Source: Merdimonas faecis (GTDB lineage Bacteria > Bacillota > Clostridia > Lachnospirales > Lachnospiraceae). Taken from it: a DNA stretch of 64,000 bases. Shown piece by piece: positions 43,367 through 52,620 of this stretch. Under the pieces are notes generated by a model that had not been told where the DNA came from, ran no database searches, and saw nothing but the letters and a program-made list of their open reading frames with translations. The stretch is from the NCBI RefSeq assembly GCF_001754075.1, contig NZ_MIEH01000018.1, positions 248,001 to 312,000 of the forward strand, written 5' to 3'. The first letter of the stretch is position 1. Each line of letters begins with the position of its first letter. Position numbers and translations under genes: made by a program.

Positions 43367-44491
43367 TTATTGATATTTTTTCGGCTGTAATCCAACATTC
43401 AGTACGAGTCCGATACCAATATAAAGACTGACCAGGGAGGTCAGGCCGTAACTGACAAAAGGCAGCGGGACACCGGTGTTGGGAATCAGTTGTGTAGCAA
43501 CTCCTATATTAATAAAGCTTTGTATCCCTATCAGGCCGCCCACGCCGCAGCAGATGATCCGCCCTGACAGGTTCTGCGATCGTATTCCAATCAATATACA
43601 TTGTATCACAATTAATAATAATAAAGCAATAATAATACAGCTTCCGATGAAGCCAAGTTCTTCGCCGACAATAGCGAAGATAAAGTCCGTGCTGGGCTCC
43701 AGGATAAAATCTCCGTTTTTGACAGAGTCGGTGGTGTTATTATTTAAGCCTTTTCCGGTAAGCTGTCCGGAGCCGATAGCCATGACAGAATTACGCTGCT
43801 GATAGGCTCCGTCGTCCGCATATTTTTCCGGCTCCAGGAAGGCCAGGATCCGTTCCTGCTGATAATCCTGAAGAAACGGCTGGTTTGGCTGGACAACGAT
43901 AGCCAGAAAGATGATGGCGGTCGGGATCAGGATGACCAGCACGGTGCCAATGAACTTGTAGCTTAAGCCCCCGATATAGATTAAAAGACACAGGACCAGA
44001 GCAGTACAGATCGTAGTGGAAAGATTGGGCTCCGCAATGATCAGCGCAAGTGGTACCGCACACAGCGCCGCATACTTTAAGAGAGTCTTCTTGTCATTGA
44101 TATCATCCTCGTGCTCCGCTATAAATTTTGCAAAAAACAGGATCAGCAGGATCTTTGCCAGCTCCGACGGCTGAAAATTGGTAAAACCAAGGTTGATCCA
44201 CCGGGTGGCGCCGTTGACTTCTGTACCTATGATAAGAACAGCACCCAGGATCAGGATAACGAAGCCGTAAATCAGCCAGTAAAAGTCCATGAGCCAAACG
44301 TAATCGATCAGAGATACGACGACCATGGCCGTAAGGGCAATGATCAGGCCGATAATCTGCCTGGACTGGTTGTCCGGCTCTGCACTTCCGATTACAAACA
44401 CACCCAGAATGGACAGTGCCAGAACCAGAATGACAAGGTTCATTTTATAATCTTTTAAATGGTACCGTTTGGTAAATTTTGGTAATCTCAC
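43367..44491 (-). CDS. rodA: Rod-shape SEDS glycosyltransferase RodA
   Basis: A SEDS-family peptidoglycan polymerase that works with PBP2 in elongation. It has 374 residues and about ten membrane spans. The family block GATRWINLGFTNFQPSELAKI contains the conserved Arg-Trp and Pro-Ser-Glu; the C-terminal PNTGVPLPFVSYGLTSL is equally typical. The start is GTG, seven bases after AGGAG, overlapping the minE stop (GTGA). Its partner PBP2 is encoded upstream in the same array. RodA rather than FtsW is inferred from this setting. Confidence 0.94.
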   Translation of the reverse strand: MRLPKFTKRYHLKDYKMNLVILVLALSILGVFVIGSAEPDNQSRQIIGLIIALTAMVVVSLIDYVWLMDFYWLIYGFVILILGAVLIIGTEVNGATRWINLGFTNFQPSELAKILLILFFAKFIAEHEDDINDKKTLLKYAALCAVPLALIIAEPNLSTTICTALVLCLLIYIGGLSYKFIGTVLVILIPTAIIFLAIVVQPNQPFLQDYQQERILAFLEPEKYADDGAYQQRNSVMAIGSGQLTGKGLNNNTTDSVKNGDFILEPSTDFIFAIVGEELGFIGSCIIIALLLLIVIQCILIGIRSQNLSGRIICCGVGGLIGIQSFINIGVATQLIPNTGVPLPFVSYGLTSLVSLYIGIGLVLNVGLQPKKYQ

Positions 44492-44697
44492 GTCTCTTCT
44501 CCTAAAAATGTGATGATGACTTGTGTACGGTTGATTTCTACCTGAAAATTATCTTCTGTAAGTTCCATGTATTTTGACAAAGCTCCGTAAAGCTCCCGGC
44601 AGATTTCTTCATATGCAGCCGGGTCACAGTTGACCCTGTCAGAGGTGACAAGTGCACGCAGGCGGTTCCTTGCAATTGAAACAGAAGATCTTTTCAT
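44488..44697 (-). CDS. minE: Short MinE (division-site topological factor)
   Basis: 69 residues matching the MinE anti-MinCD and dimerisation regions (SIARNRLRALVTSDR, then a beta strand QVEINRTQVIITFL). Typical MinE has about 85-90 residues. The N-terminal amphipathic membrane-targeting helix is absent, as the ATG is only 13 bases beyond the minD stop and has GGAGGGGG upstream. It is therefore short by design or by loss, not by misreading. MinE normally drives MinCD oscillation. Confidence 0.85.
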   Translation of the reverse strand: MKRSSVSIARNRLRALVTSDRVNCDPAAYEEICRELYGALSKYMELTEDNFQVEINRTQVIITFLGEET

Positions 44698-44710
44698 GCC
44701 TTTCCCCCTC

Positions 44711-45502
44711 CTAATCCTTTTTAAACAGGCTGGAAAGCCTGGAAAAGAATCCGTTGCCTGTATTCAGATCCAGAAACGGGACTTCAAGGCCAAGGATCCG
44801 TTTACAGATGTTCAGGTATGCAGATGCAGCTTCACCGCCAAGCCCGATTACAGGCTCCCCCTGGTTGGTGCCGATCACTACCTTTTCATCATCCGGCAGG
44901 GCTCCGATCAAAGGGACGGAAAGGATTTCCGTCACGTCATCTACCGACATCATGTCGCCCCGCCTGACCATATCCATGCGGATCCGGTTGATGATCAGTT
45001 CTATTTTTTTTATCTGCTGGTTTTCCAGGAGTCCGATGATACGGTCCGCATCACGGATCGCGGATACTTCCGGAGTGGTGACCACAATAGCACGGTCTGC
45101 GCCGGCAATTGCATTTTGAAAGCCCTGCTCAATGCCGGCCGGACAATCCAGAAGTATGTAATCGAACTCCTCCCTTAATTCCGAGGTCAGTTTTTTCATC
45201 TGTCCAGGGGAAATGGCCGTTTTATCCCGGGTCTGTGCCGAGGGAAGCAGATAGAGATTTTCATATCTTTTATCCCGGATCAATGCCTGTTTCAAACGAC
45301 AGGTGCCCTCGATCACATCCACCAGATTATATACGATCAGATTTTCCAGTCCCATAACAACATCCAGATTTCTAAGCCCCAGATCCGTGTCGATGACGAC
45401 AACTTTTTTGTCCAGCTTTGACAGACCTGCACCGATATTTGCGGCGGTAGTGGTCTTTCCTACTCCGCCCTTCCCTGATGTGATTACAATAACTTCGCCC
45501 AT
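44711..45502 (-). CDS. minD: Septum-site ATPase MinD
   Basis: A membrane-associated ATPase recruiting MinC. The deviant Walker A is SGKGGVGKTTT with signature K11, and DTDLGLRNLDVVMGLEN and DYILLDCPAGIEQGF (Walker B) follow. The last residues GFFSRLSSLFKKD form an amphipathic membrane-targeting helix. It has 263 residues. AGGAGG precedes the ATG. It overlaps minC by 19 bases. Confidence 0.97.
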   Translation of the reverse strand: MGEVIVITSGKGGVGKTTTAANIGAGLSKLDKKVVVIDTDLGLRNLDVVMGLENLIVYNLVDVIEGTCRLKQALIRDKRYENLYLLPSAQTRDKTAISPGQMKKLTSELREEFDYILLDCPAGIEQGFQNAIAGADRAIVVTTPEVSAIRDADRIIGLLENQQIKKIELIINRIRMDMVRRGDMMSVDDVTEILSVPLIGALPDDEKVVIGTNQGEPVIGLGGEAASAYLNICKRILGLEVPFLDLNTGNGFFSRLSSLFKKD

Positions 45503-46074
45503 GAATAACTTCCTCCTATAACTGGTTTTACTTCAATCTCTCCGATCCTTAGTTTCTTTGGCTCCATATGGAGAGCGGCGATCCATGCGTCGCGCCTGCC
45601 GGCGGCGCCGGCGGTCACGATACCGCGGATCGTTCCAAGCACCGTAACATTTCCTTTGGACGTTACGATAGCGCCGTCTTCTACGTCCCCGATGATCACA
45701 ATGCTTGTTTCCGCCTCCAGTCGGTGCTTTTCTCGCAGAGTACCTTTATAGAACAGGCCGTCTCTTTCATGGATGACCTGCAGGCTTTCATGATATGCCT
45801 GTTTGTGGATTTCTTCTGTCCTCGTATCCCTTTCCAGGAGACAGAGGATCTGTATATCTGCCGCAGTTTGAATGGCGTCCGCCATCCGTAAGGTTTCTTC
45901 TTCTGTGAAAGCACGGCCTTCAAATTCCACGACCATTTCCGCATGATTGAAAAAATGCTTTGCCGAACGGAATTTTTCCAGGGTTTCTTCCATGAGCTGT
46001 TCAAAGGGAAGCTCATGCTGAAAGAAAACGGTGATGCCGTATTTGTTACTCTTAATGAGCACAGGGTCTTTCAC
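45484..46074 (-). CDS. minC: Septum-site inhibitor MinC
   Basis: Inhibits FtsZ assembly away from midcell. A divergent N-terminal domain (residues 1-90) precedes the typical C-terminal beta-helix (EAETSIVIIGDVEDGAIVTS, GNVTVLGTIRGIVTAGAAGR). At 196 residues it is shorter than enterobacterial MinC (about 230), mainly in the N-terminal part and linker. The start is GTG behind AAAGGAT. It lies between the PBP2 gene and minD. Confidence 0.95.
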   Translation of the reverse strand: MKDPVLIKSNKYGITVFFQHELPFEQLMEETLEKFRSAKHFFNHAEMVVEFEGRAFTEEETLRMADAIQTAADIQILCLLERDTRTEEIHKQAYHESLQVIHERDGLFYKGTLREKHRLEAETSIVIIGDVEDGAIVTSKGNVTVLGTIRGIVTAGAAGRRDAWIAALHMEPKKLRIGEIEVKPVIGGSYSWAKLL

Positions 46075-46104
46075 ATACGATCATCCTTTCTATTAGTCTT
46101 CCGT

Positions 46105-49023
46105 TTAATCTCCCGTCGTGCTTGCGGCAATCTCTGACGCGGTTCCGGTGATCAGTTCTTCCTGCGGGGTTACCTGGTAATAATATTCCATGACATCATT
46201 ACCGATTTCAGCCGCGTAAGTAGAACTGTAGCCGTTGGCAATACGGATCGCAAATGCAACCTCCGGGTTGCTGCTCTGTGCAAATCCTACGAAAAGTGCA
46301 TGGTCAGGATGAGTTTCGCTTTGCTGAGCGGTACCCGTTTTCCCGGACACCTCTACTCCGCTGGCATTCAGTTTACTGAAAACCTGAGCCTGAGCTACGG
46401 AAATTACATTGCGCATGCCGTTATGGACTGCTGTCCAGCTGGTGGAGGAAATATCCGAAATGTTATTTTTCACTTCCGGAGTGAAATCTTTTATCGTCTC
46501 TCCATCCACAGAGACCACCTTATCCAGGAGGCTTAAATTATATACGGTTCCCTCATTGGCAACCGCCGTAATATATCTGGCAAGCTGACTGGTAGTGAAG
46601 TTATTGTTTCCCTGACCAATCGCTGACAGGACGGAAGTCTCATCCGAGATCTGGGGATCTGATTCCGGGATCTCCAGTCCGGAGCTATCACCAAGCCCGA
46701 ATTCTACAGCATATTTACGGAGTGTATCTGTACCCAGATCACTGGAAAATGTCACATTGTCTGGTTCGCCGTCGCCGTCTTCATCTGCGGAACCGCCGCT
46801 GCGGTCCAGGCTTAACTGGTAGCCGACTTCATAGAAGAAGCAGTTACAGGAATTCTGAATCGCCCCTTCTACCGCAAGGCTTCCATGTGCATTCGGATAA
46901 ATCCAGCATCTGGGGTTTGGTTCTACCTTATCGTAGACGCCATGACAGGTAAAGTAGGTTCCGGTATCGATCACGCCTTCCGTCAGTCCGCTTAATGCGA
47001 CCAGCGGTTTGTAGGTGGAGCCGGGCGCCGTACGCTCCTGTGTAGCAGTATTATACATCGGGCTGGAATTATCATTGGCAAGCTTATTATAGTATTCCGA
47101 ATCCATGGTATTGGCAAGCCTGTTATTGTCATAACCGGGATAGGATACACAGGCCAGCACCTCTCCGCTGTTCGGATCAGTCATGACCAGGGAGCCGGTA
47201 CATGGCTCCAGGCCCAGCTGTCCCGGTGTGATCTCCAGGGTCTGGATCTTGCCGCGCACAAAATCGTAAGCGCTGATGCTTCCGGAATTCAGTCCGCTGT
47301 ACTGGGCTTCGTCGAAATCCAGTACGCCCTGTTCATATAAAATCATGCAGAGCTGCCTTCCGGTGACGGAACCTGCCTTGATCATATATTGATAGACCAG
47401 TTTATCGAATTCCGTGTCATCACCAAGCGCGTCAATAACACAAGATATGATCGCCTGATAAATCTCGCTGGAATCGGAATACTCTCCTTCCGAAGAAACA
47501 TAATCCTTTAAAAGGGAGGTGTCGATCCAGTTTTTGGAGATTGCATAATTCAGGTAGGTATAGATGTTGATCGTCTCTTCCTCGCGCCATGCCTTGTAGG
47601 TCTCATCATTGGTGTCAATAGCATCCCCCATCAGAATACCTGAATTCTGATTCAGGATCGTGTTAACAATATAGCTCTGGTACGCCTGCTGTTCCCGTCC
47701 CGCATCCTGATATGCACTGGCATTCGGATCAGATAGAACACTCTGGATCTCCTGCAGGACCTGTTCCTTACGGGCAGAAAAAGCCGCATATACTTCTTTC
47801 TCCGCCGCCTGGGCGTCTTCGGCGCCAAAATGAGTCATATCAATGATCTCATTGTCTATAAAGGCATGGTAGACATCGCCGATCGGAATGATCACGTCAC
47901 TACCGTCTTCCACCTGTGTCCGGTCAAAGTCCAGCGTGTTTTGGATCTTGGACAGCAGAATACCTGCCAGCTCCTGTTCGATAATATTGTAGGCCGCTTT
48001 CTGGAGATTGGCATCAATGGTCAGATACAGATCGTTTCCTGCCTTTTCTTCCTTACTTTTTACCCGGTCAATGACCCGGCCGACACTGTTGACATATAAG
48101 GTTTCACTACCCTTCTGGCCCTTCAGGTAGGAATCCATCACCTGTTCCAGCCCGGACTTTCCAACGGTATCCGTAAGTGCATAATCTTCCTGCTCTTCTT
48201 CGGAAAGAGAATCGTACTCTTCCTGGGAGATCTGGCCGGTATAACCGATAATATTAGCAAAGCAGTAGCTGTCGGTGTATCTTCGGAGGGATTCTTCTTC
48301 AATATTAATTCCCTGAAGAGAATCCAGATGCTCCATCACATCTGCTACCGTTTCCTGGCTGACGTCTTCGGCAATCGTAGTTGAAAGCCATTGCTGATAA
48401 CTGTTCAGAGAAATGGCATAGCGGATATTGACCATCTTGAGTACCTCGGCCTTACTCATATCCTCCTGATCGATACCATAGCCATAGGTCTCATCGGTAC
48501 AGAGATAGTCGATCAGATCTTCTGCAGATACATTTCGCTGATTGTCTTTCAATTCATCAATCGTACGCAGACCATATACGTCGGCGATAAAACGGAGCCG
48601 TTCTGTGTCTGTCTCTGCGACATAGACATAATTGTCATTGCTGTCCAGGATGATGCCAAAATCGTTGATCACGGAGTCTCCATTCGACTCTACCATCTGG
48701 ATGACCGTGGATACGATCTTGTTCAGTTCGTCATTTTTATAGTCTCCGCTGTATTCAAAGGTTACAGAGTAGGCCAGTTCATTATAGGCAAGAAGGTTTC
48801 CGTTGCGGTCATAAATATTTCCGCGGGTTCCTTCCGTTTCTTTCGTTTTCTGGATCTGAAGCTCATAATCCTCGGCGTAATCTTCGCCCCGGACAATCTG
48901 GAGATAGAAAAGGCGCTGTACCAGTATCGCTGACATCACACAGAAAACGATGATAGCGACAGAAGTTCTGGACTGCACGACTTCCGAGATCCCATACTTG
49001 ATTTTTTCCCATAAATTATACAA
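46105..49023 (-). CDS. mrdA: Penicillin-binding protein 2 with large insertion
   Basis: A class B transpeptidase for elongation. One N-terminal span, a PBP-dimer domain (RGNIYDRNGNLLAYNELAYS), then the transpeptidase with S-x-x-K in PGSTYKP, S-x-N in NSCNCF and K-T-G in SGKTGTAQQS. At over 970 residues it is far longer than E. coli MrdA (633). About 250 residues are inserted between NLQKAAYNIIEQ and TGSLVMTDPNSGEVLA, plus a helical expansion at 100-290. The start is TTG 49023, ten bases after AAGGAG; GTG 49035 overlaps that site. It lies between mreD and minC. Confidence 0.94.
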   Translation of the reverse strand: MYNLWEKIKYGISEVVQSRTSVAIIVFCVMSAILVQRLFYLQIVRGEDYAEDYELQIQKTKETEGTRGNIYDRNGNLLAYNELAYSVTFEYSGDYKNDELNKIVSTVIQMVESNGDSVINDFGIILDSNDNYVYVAETDTERLRFIADVYGLRTIDELKDNQRNVSAEDLIDYLCTDETYGYGIDQEDMSKAEVLKMVNIRYAISLNSYQQWLSTTIAEDVSQETVADVMEHLDSLQGINIEEESLRRYTDSYCFANIIGYTGQISQEEYDSLSEEEQEDYALTDTVGKSGLEQVMDSYLKGQKGSETLYVNSVGRVIDRVKSKEEKAGNDLYLTIDANLQKAAYNIIEQELAGILLSKIQNTLDFDRTQVEDGSDVIIPIGDVYHAFIDNEIIDMTHFGAEDAQAAEKEVYAAFSARKEQVLQEIQSVLSDPNASAYQDAGREQQAYQSYIVNTILNQNSGILMGDAIDTNDETYKAWREEETINIYTYLNYAISKNWIDTSLLKDYVSSEGEYSDSSEIYQAIISCVIDALGDDTEFDKLVYQYMIKAGSVTGRQLCMILYEQGVLDFDEAQYSGLNSGSISAYDFVRGKIQTLEITPGQLGLEPCTGSLVMTDPNSGEVLACVSYPGYDNNRLANTMDSEYYNKLANDNSSPMYNTATQERTAPGSTYKPLVALSGLTEGVIDTGTYFTCHGVYDKVEPNPRCWIYPNAHGSLAVEGAIQNSCNCFFYEVGYQLSLDRSGGSADEDGDGEPDNVTFSSDLGTDTLRKYAVEFGLGDSSGLEIPESDPQISDETSVLSAIGQGNNNFTTSQLARYITAVANEGTVYNLSLLDKVVSVDGETIKDFTPEVKNNISDISSTSWTAVHNGMRNVISVAQAQVFSKLNASGVEVSGKTGTAQQSETHPDHALFVGFAQSSNPEVAFAIRIANGYSSTYAAEIGNDVMEYYYQVTPQEELITGTASEIAASTTGD

Positions 49024-49534
49024 ATTTGCTTGCACTCCTTTGTTCTTCTGCTTCCAGTTTCTTATTGATCTTCAGTATGATTTGATAAAGTAACAAAGTA
49101 ACCAGGATTGTATATACCAGTTCCGGCATGATGATATCGAACAGATAACCGGCAAAATCAAAATCGCTCTGCAGCATATAAAGGCAGAAATATGTGACCA
49201 GGCCGTATACCAGTTCACTCGCACCGATCAGTCCGATGGGCAGTTTGATGTCGTCATCATAGAACAGCCTTCGGAAAAATCCGTTGATATAGCCGATCAG
49301 TGTATAGATCAGCATGTAGAAGCCAAGAACTTCTCCCCAAAACAGATCTGTCAGAAGACCGCACAGAAATCCGACAAACATACCTGACTTCTTTCCTCTC
49401 ATAAATCCAAAAGAAGAAGTCACTATGATCAGAAGATTTGGCTTGATCAGTGCAAAGGATAGTTTGTCAAATAAGGTACATTCTAAAAGAAAGCAGACGA
49501 TAATGATGACAAAAGTAATGATCTTTCTTTTCAT
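49016..49534 (-). CDS. mreD: Rod-shape protein MreD
   Basis: An integral membrane component of the elongasome. It has 172 residues and about five spans, with GFMRGKKSGMFVGFLCGLLTD and LGFYMLIYTLIGYINGFFRR typical of MreD. AAGGAG precedes the ATG, three bases beyond the mreC stop. Its end overlaps the PBP2 start by eight bases. Confidence 0.93.
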   Translation of the reverse strand: MKRKIITFVIIIVCFLLECTLFDKLSFALIKPNLLIIVTSSFGFMRGKKSGMFVGFLCGLLTDLFWGEVLGFYMLIYTLIGYINGFFRRLFYDDDIKLPIGLIGASELVYGLVTYFCLYMLQSDFDFAGYLFDIIMPELVYTILVTLLLYQIILKINKKLEAEEQRSASKFV

Positions 49535-49537
49535 ACG

Positions 49538-50416
49538 CTACTCTCCTTCGCCGGACGCTTCATCTCCCCCGACCATTTCCTGCTTGGTGGTGGTGATGAC
49601 AAGCACTTCCTGCAGATTGCTGAAATCCACGGCCGGCGTGATATAACCGGACCGGGTCAGATTATTGGAATCCACCTGGATGTCGCTGATATATCCGATA
49701 AAGAGTCCCTGGACAAAACGGCTGCTGACATGGGAAGTTACAACCTGTTCGCCCACTTCGATCTCATTGTCATTATTCGGAAGATTTTCGAAATGAATCT
49801 TTCCGTCTGAAGCAAGCTGCAGATCCCCCCGCACCATGCAGATATCAGACGTTGAAAGGATCATCGCACTGATGTTGCTGGAATCATCAATGATAGAGCG
49901 GACTCTTGCATAATCCGGGCCGACTTCTGTTACAATGCCGACAAGCCCGCTGCCGGCAAGGACATTACAGTCTACTTTCACGCCGTCATTGCTTCCCTTG
50001 TCAATGGTGAAATCATTAAACCAGTTGCTGCCGTTATTGGCAATTACATGGGCGCCGATCTTTTCATAGTCAGAATAGTTTTCATCCAGCTGGTAGAGCT
50101 CTCTCAGGCGCTCCAGCTCGTACTGCTCCTGACGAAGCCGGGTGTTATCAATGGTCAGCTCGTCCACCCTGGACTTAAGTTCGTCGTTTTCTGCACGGAC
50201 CTCTTCCAGTGTATCAAAGTTATCTGAGATATCGCTTAAATACCTGCCCGCATAACTGATGCCCTTCTGCATGGGAACAATGGTATAATTTGCCACAAAC
50301 CTGAGAGGACCGCCTCCGTCAGAGACGGCTTCTATTCCCAGAAGGCCGACACAGATGACTGCCAGAATGACCAGCCAGTATTTACTTGGCATGGAGGTTT
50401 GGTTTTTAATTTTCAT
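49538..50416 (-). CDS. mreC: Rod-shape protein MreC
   Basis: A bitopic elongasome scaffold. One span at about 13-31, a coiled coil at about 65-110 (EEVRAENDELKSRVDELTID), and the two beta domains of MreC (CNVLAGSGLVGIVTEVGPDYARVRSI is split between them). It has 292 residues with an acidic tail. It lies directly after the MreB-like gene, in the classical mreBCD order. Confidence 0.94.
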   Translation of the reverse strand: MKIKNQTSMPSKYWLVILAVICVGLLGIEAVSDGGGPLRFVANYTIVPMQKGISYAGRYLSDISDNFDTLEEVRAENDELKSRVDELTIDNTRLRQEQYELERLRELYQLDENYSDYEKIGAHVIANNGSNWFNDFTIDKGSNDGVKVDCNVLAGSGLVGIVTEVGPDYARVRSIIDDSSNISAMILSTSDICMVRGDLQLASDGKIHFENLPNNDNEIEVGEQVVTSHVSSRFVQGLFIGYISDIQVDSNNLTRSGYITPAVDFSNLQEVLVITTTKQEMVGGDEASGEGE

Positions 50417-50417
50417 A

Positions 50418-51440
50418 TTATCTCATCCACCTATAATTTTCTTCTAACATTGAATATGCAAGTTTCCGCAGTTCTTTGGACTCCATGATCTTTTTCAGAC
50501 CCGATACGGAGCAGATATCCGGCTCCAGGGCCGTCCGGCATTTAATGCCGATCATTTCCTCGATATAGGTCTCAAGACCTGCCGTGTGGGCTATCCCTCC
50601 TGTGAGGAAAATGCCGTTGTCGATGATTGCCTGCCGTACTTCCGGCGGTGTACGGTCCAGAAGCGACTGGATCGCACGGACACATTCCAGCAGAGGATCC
50701 TTCATGGCCGCCCTTACCAGATTGATGGAAATAGGCTTCTGCATCGGCACACGGGTAATCAGATCCCGGCCGGCGACAGTGATGACCTCATCCACTTCGC
50801 TGGTAAAAATACCAAAGCTCTTCCGAAGGTTTTCCGCTGTATGACGCCCGATCAGGAAGTCATGGCTGTGCCGGATCAGGGTAATGATCGCTTCGTCAAA
50901 GGTCCGTCCGCCGACTTTCAGGAGACGGTTCAGAACCATACCGCCTCCGGCAAGGACAGAAAGCTCTGTGGTCTCGCCGCCAAAATTTGCGATCATCAGG
51001 CCTTTTGTATTCTGTACGTCCAGATTCAGCCCTATAGCATCGGCAATGGCGCGCTCCACAATATTTACTTCCTTTGCTTTGGCCGTGGAATGGATCACCA
51101 GATCAAAAAAGGCTTTCTTTTCTACTTCTGTTACATCTGTAGGTACGGCGATAACGTATTCGGATCCCCGTACAAACTGCCGGTCCTTTTTTAACAGGCT
51201 CTGCAGAAGAAACTGCATGTCTGTAAAACGTGAAATAACGCCATCCTTCATAGGAAATACGACTTCAATAGTGGATGGTGCCTTTTCATACATTTCATAA
51301 GCCTCGTCTCCTACTGCAAAGATCTCCTTTTTTTCCGTCAATGCAAGGACGTCTTTTTCTTTCCATATGGTATCTTTTTTCTTATCGTAGACCTTGATCT
51401 CATAAGAGCCCAGATCCAGTCCGTATATGTTTCTCGCCAT
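50418..51440 (-). CDS. mreB: Divergent MreB-like actin homologue
   Basis: An actin-fold protein in the mreB position, 340 residues. The five nucleotide-binding motifs are recognisable but altered: phosphate 1 is YGLDLGSYEIKVYD (normally DLGTANTLVY), phosphate 2 is IANFGGETTELSVL (normally VDIGGGTTEVAVI, so Asp to Asn at 152 and Gly to Glu at 156), and the adenosine motif is LTGGIAHTAGLE. Gene order with mreC and mreD supports an elongation role. Altered phosphate loops may slow or abolish hydrolysis. A canonical MreB could exist elsewhere. Confidence 0.88.
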   Translation of the reverse strand: MARNIYGLDLGSYEIKVYDKKKDTIWKEKDVLALTEKKEIFAVGDEAYEMYEKAPSTIEVVFPMKDGVISRFTDMQFLLQSLLKKDRQFVRGSEYVIAVPTDVTEVEKKAFFDLVIHSTAKAKEVNIVERAIADAIGLNLDVQNTKGLMIANFGGETTELSVLAGGGMVLNRLLKVGGRTFDEAIITLIRHSHDFLIGRHTAENLRKSFGIFTSEVDEVITVAGRDLITRVPMQKPISINLVRAAMKDPLLECVRAIQSLLDRTPPEVRQAIIDNGIFLTGGIAHTAGLETYIEEMIGIKCRTALEPDICSVSGLKKIMESKELRKLAYSMLEENYRWMR

Positions 51441-51455
51441 CTGTCAGAATCCTTT

Positions 51456-52232
51456 CTACAAGATGCCCTCCTCCCGGAAACTGATATAACAATTATTGCC
51501 AATAATGATATGATCTAACAGCTCGATCCCGATCAATGCACCTGCATCCAGAATCCTTTTTGTTGTCAGCATATCTTCCCGGCTGGGAGTCGGATCACCG
51601 CTGGGGTGATTATGCATAAGCACAATAGACACTGCATCCTTCTGCAGTGCTTCAATAAAAAGTTCTCTTGGTGTGATCAGGGAGGAATTTACTGTTCCTT
51701 TGGAGATATTTGTCTCCCCGATCAGTCTTGCCTTGGAATTCAGCATTAAAAGTTTCATGACCTCCTGCTTTTCGTGCCGGAGGTCTTCCATATAATATCG
51801 GGCAATGGTTTCAGGCTGTGAAAAAGAAAGCATCTCGCTGTAAGACGCCTTGGAAAGCCGTCTGGCCAGTTCCAGAATACAGGATATCTGTACTGCCTTG
51901 ACTCTTCCGATTCCCTTGATCTTTCGTAGCCGTTCCAGACTGAACTGATGAAGTCCAAGTATCCCTTTATCCTCCGCACCGTATAAGATGCGCCTGGCCA
52001 GAGATACTGCATTTTCTCCCCGGCTGCCTGTCCGCAGAAGTACAGCAAGAAGCTCAACATCTGTCAGTTTTTCTGCCCCCATTTTTTCACACTTTTCATA
52101 AGGCCGTTCCGCTTCCGGCATTTCTTTCATGGTATTTGGCTGATTCATTTTCTCTTTAGATTCGTGCGGCATTTCCGCATAGAAGGATGAACTCATCATA
52201 TAATCATTACAGTTATCTGACAAGTTCATCAT
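51456..52232 (-). CDS. radC: RadC-family JAB-domain protein
   Basis: 258 residues: a helix-hairpin-helix region (LRKIKGIGRVKAVQISCILE) and a C-terminal JAMM metalloprotease-like domain with HNHPSGDPTPSRED (metal ligands). The historic DNA-repair role is doubtful. The first about 35 residues are not part of the family; starts at several internal ATGs, such as MKEMPEAERPYEKC, are possible, and none has a clear ribosome-binding site. It stands upstream of mreB, as in many Firmicutes. Confidence 0.9.
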   Translation of the reverse strand: MMNLSDNCNDYMMSSSFYAEMPHESKEKMNQPNTMKEMPEAERPYEKCEKMGAEKLTDVELLAVLLRTGSRGENAVSLARRILYGAEDKGILGLHQFSLERLRKIKGIGRVKAVQISCILELARRLSKASYSEMLSFSQPETIARYYMEDLRHEKQEVMKLLMLNSKARLIGETNISKGTVNSSLITPRELFIEALQKDAVSIVLMHNHPSGDPTPSREDMLTTKRILDAGALIGIELLDHIIIGNNCYISFREEGIL

Positions 52233-52238
52233 ATTTTA

Positions 52239-52499
52239 TTATAAGAAGCGATAGATTAAAATCGAAAGAATCACGCCAATAATACTTGCGATTGTTATCT
52301 TGATCGATAGACCAAACGTAACGACCAGGACACCTAAATTCAGCACGATAGGCTCGTCCAGCCCAAAGGACTGGCCGTAAGCGAGCCAGTCAAGCGAAGG
52401 AACTCCTTCTGCCAGCATCCCGATAAATCCCCCAAGTACAATTCCTGCCAGAAGCAGCAGAAATAAAGCCCAGGCGTTTTTACTTCCTGTTCCCTTCAT
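52239..52499 (-). CDS. DUF4321 small membrane protein
   Basis: 86 residues with two membrane spans (LFLLLLAGIVLGGFIGMLAE and a C-terminal ITIASIIGVILSILIY). The pattern matches DUF4321, which is usually next to radC and mre genes in clostridia. AGGAGG precedes the ATG. It is first behind a candidate promoter, ahead of radC by six bases. Function is unknown. Confidence 0.88.
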   Translation of the reverse strand: MKGTGSKNAWALFLLLLAGIVLGGFIGMLAEGVPSLDWLAYGQSFGLDEPIVLNLGVLVVTFGLSIKITIASIIGVILSILIYRFL

Positions 52500-52549
52500 A
52501 TGTACTCCTCCTCAATCCAGCTGTCTAACTCTAACTCAAAACTCACTAC

Positions 52550-52578
52550 ATTTTATCATATTTCGGAAAATGTGTATA
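52550..52578 (-). promoter_or_regulatory. Candidate promoter of the DUF4321-radC-mre-min array
   Basis: On the minus strand TATACA (52573-52578), a 17-base spacer and TAAAAT (52550-52555). It lies in the only sizeable gap (121 bases) of this part of the array. Confidence 0.6.
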
Positions 52579-52620
52579 GGGTAATCCCATTAAATATTTC
52601 TTAAACCTCTCCGGGGCCTG

